Shown here: piece after piece, positions 6,447 to 6,808 of the stretch
Layout of the letters: every line of letters begins with the position of its first letter
Numbering within the stretch: position 1 is the first letter of the stretch
Origin: JAAZLA01 sp964560975
GTDB taxonomy: Bacteria; Spirochaetota; Spirochaetia; Treponematales; Treponemataceae
Length of the DNA: 6,808 bases
Assembly (NCBI GenBank): GCA_964560975.1
Contig: CAZLNE010000105.1
Span: 1 to 6,808, forward strand
Direction of reading: 5' to 3'
Position numbers and translations under genes: made by a program
Notes under the pieces: generated by a model
What the model saw: only the letters and a program-made list of their open reading frames with translations
Database searches by the model: none
What the model was told of the DNA's origin: nothing

Positions 6447-6492
6447 AGCTAATCTTACACGATTATTCTCTAAAGTCAAGCACTTAGCTAAT
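6447..6492. repeat. Two AGCTAAT direct repeats flanking the metN promoter
   Basis: AGCTAAT occurs at 6447-6453, overlapping the predicted -10 and start point, and at 6486-6492, upstream of the -35. The two copies are 39 bases apart. The second lies in the 8-base palindrome TTAGCTAA (6484-6491). The placement on both sides of the promoter is what an operator pair would look like, but 7-base matches in AT-rich DNA can arise by chance. Confidence 0.3.
6452..6479 (-). promoter_or_regulatory. Putative promoter of metN-metI(-metQ)
   Basis: On the - strand, TTGACT (+ coordinates 6474-6479, 5 of 6 matches) is followed after 16 bases by TAAGAT (6452-6457, 4 of 6 matches). Initiation near 6445 would give a leader of only about 20 bases containing the GAGGAG ribosome site. 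There is no room for a riboswitch or attenuator, so any control would have to act at the promoter itself or on the MetN NIL domain. Confidence 0.6.
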
Positions 6493-6511
6493 GTATGGTT
6501 TAAAGGGTACT

Positions 6512-6536
6512 GTATCATTTGTTGTAAAAACGATAC
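6512..6536. repeat. Imperfect inverted repeat upstream of the PHP gene
   Basis: GTATCATTT (6512-6520) and AAACGATAC (6528-6536) form an inverted repeat with 8 of 9 positions matching, around a 7-base centre. It lies 9 bases before the ATG of the PHP-domain gene, where that gene's promoter must be, so it could be an operator. No T run follows it on either strand, so it is not a terminator. Confidence 0.35.
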
Positions 6537-6539
6537 TAT
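6534..6539 (+). promoter_or_regulatory. Possible -10 element of the PHP gene
   Basis: TACTAT (4 of 6 matches to TATAAT) ends six bases before the ATG at 6546, so initiation at the usual distance would fall on the start codon. No convincing -35 is present 16-18 bases upstream. TATAAA (6539-6544) is a better hexamer but lies too close to the ATG to serve this start. Confidence 0.25.
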
Positions 6540-6545
6540 ATAAAT

Positions 6546-6808
6546 ATGATTTCAAATTACCATACACATACAAAATTCTGTAACCATGCAGATGGCCTTC
6601 CAAAAGAGTATATAGAACAAGCTGAAAAAGACGGCTGTTCCGCCTTAGGGTTTAGCGATCACTGTCCGTATCCGCAAGATGAAAGAGACAGCTGGTCAAA
6701 TATCAGAATGAAAATATCTGAAGCGCCTGTTTACCTTAATCTTATCCGCGAGGCAGCGGCAAGTGTTTCGTTTCCCGTATATACAGGTTTTGAATGCGAA
6801 TGGCACCC
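6546..6808 (+). CDS. PHP-domain phosphoesterase, histidinol-phosphatase type (5' part)
   Basis: The first 87 codons plus two bases of an open frame run off the right edge. It opens MISNYHTHTKFCNHADG, the metal-binding HxH motif of the PHP superfamily (His6, His8) followed by His14 in the FCxHA form typical of the HisJ/HisK histidinol-phosphatases. GFSDHCPYP (35-43, with Asp38 and His39) and GFECEW (81-86, with Glu83) match later PHP metal-site motifs. The likely activity is metal-dependent phosphomonoester hydrolysis; L-histidinol phosphate is the family's best known substrate, but related PHP proteins act on other phosphates. Specificity cannot be judged from the fragment, and no histidine-biosynthesis gene is nearby. 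There is no Shine-Dalgarno before the ATG, but the start is firm because HxH normally lies within the first ten residues. It diverges from metN across 121 bases. Confidence 0.87.
   Translation, partial: MISNYHTHTKFCNHADGLPKEYIEQAEKDGCSALGFSDHCPYPQDERDSWSNIRMKISEAPVYLNLIREAAASVSFPVYTGFECEWH

Noticed and set aside
6425..6545. SAM riboswitch upstream of metN, or a small RNA or tRNA in the divergent gap
   Set aside because: The predicted metN leader is about 20 bases, and the 121-base gap has no tRNA-like fold or terminator; it is filled by promoter and repeat elements.

Overview
The window looks like an ordinary chromosomal segment of a host-associated spirochaete, most likely a Treponema of the T. 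denticola type. The grounds are moderately AT-rich DNA, a methionine-binding lipoprotein of the Tp32 (TpN32) type, an RnfB of the long anaerobe type, and a large soluble protein that resembles spirochaete-only proteins. The genus is inferred from recalled protein similarity, not from a search. I see no mobile element, CRISPR array, tRNA, rRNA or riboswitch, and no break or frameshift in any gene.

Left third (1-2156, + strand): the end of an rnf operon. It holds the last codons of rnfG, then complete rnfE, rnfA and rnfB, with start/stop overlaps or a 10-base gap between them, and a strong 12-bp hairpin terminator after rnfB. The products are parts of the membrane Rnf complex, which couples ferredoxin:NAD+ electron transfer to Na+ or H+ pumping. 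RnfE and RnfA are paired six-helix membrane proteins sharing an Fe-S site. RnfB is the cysteine-rich ferredoxin-like entry subunit, with 26 cysteines.

Middle (2157-3803): a single + strand gene for a helical cytosolic protein of about 512 residues and unknown function. A TTGACA-type promoter lies inside the longest possible reading frame, so the true start is probably the second ATG (2208), possibly on a leaderless mRNA. The gene ends at a long bidirectional terminator that it shares with the converging methionine-transport genes.

Right part (3804-6424, - strand): metN-metI-metQ, a complete L-methionine ABC importer (ATPase with a C-terminal methionine-sensing domain, permease, lipoprotein receptor). 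metN and metI overlap by 4 bases. metQ follows after 120 bases and appears to have its own promoter and a short leader with a small inverted repeat.

Right edge (6425-6808): a 121-base divergent intergenic region with a good promoter for metN, two AGCTAAT repeats flanking it, and an imperfect inverted repeat next to the diverging gene. That gene is the truncated 5' end of a PHP-domain phosphoesterase of the histidinol-phosphatase type.

Nothing here amounts to a new multi-gene system. The items most worth a second look are the unknown 512-residue protein, the two SD-less, possibly leaderless starts, and the regulatory repeats around the met genes.
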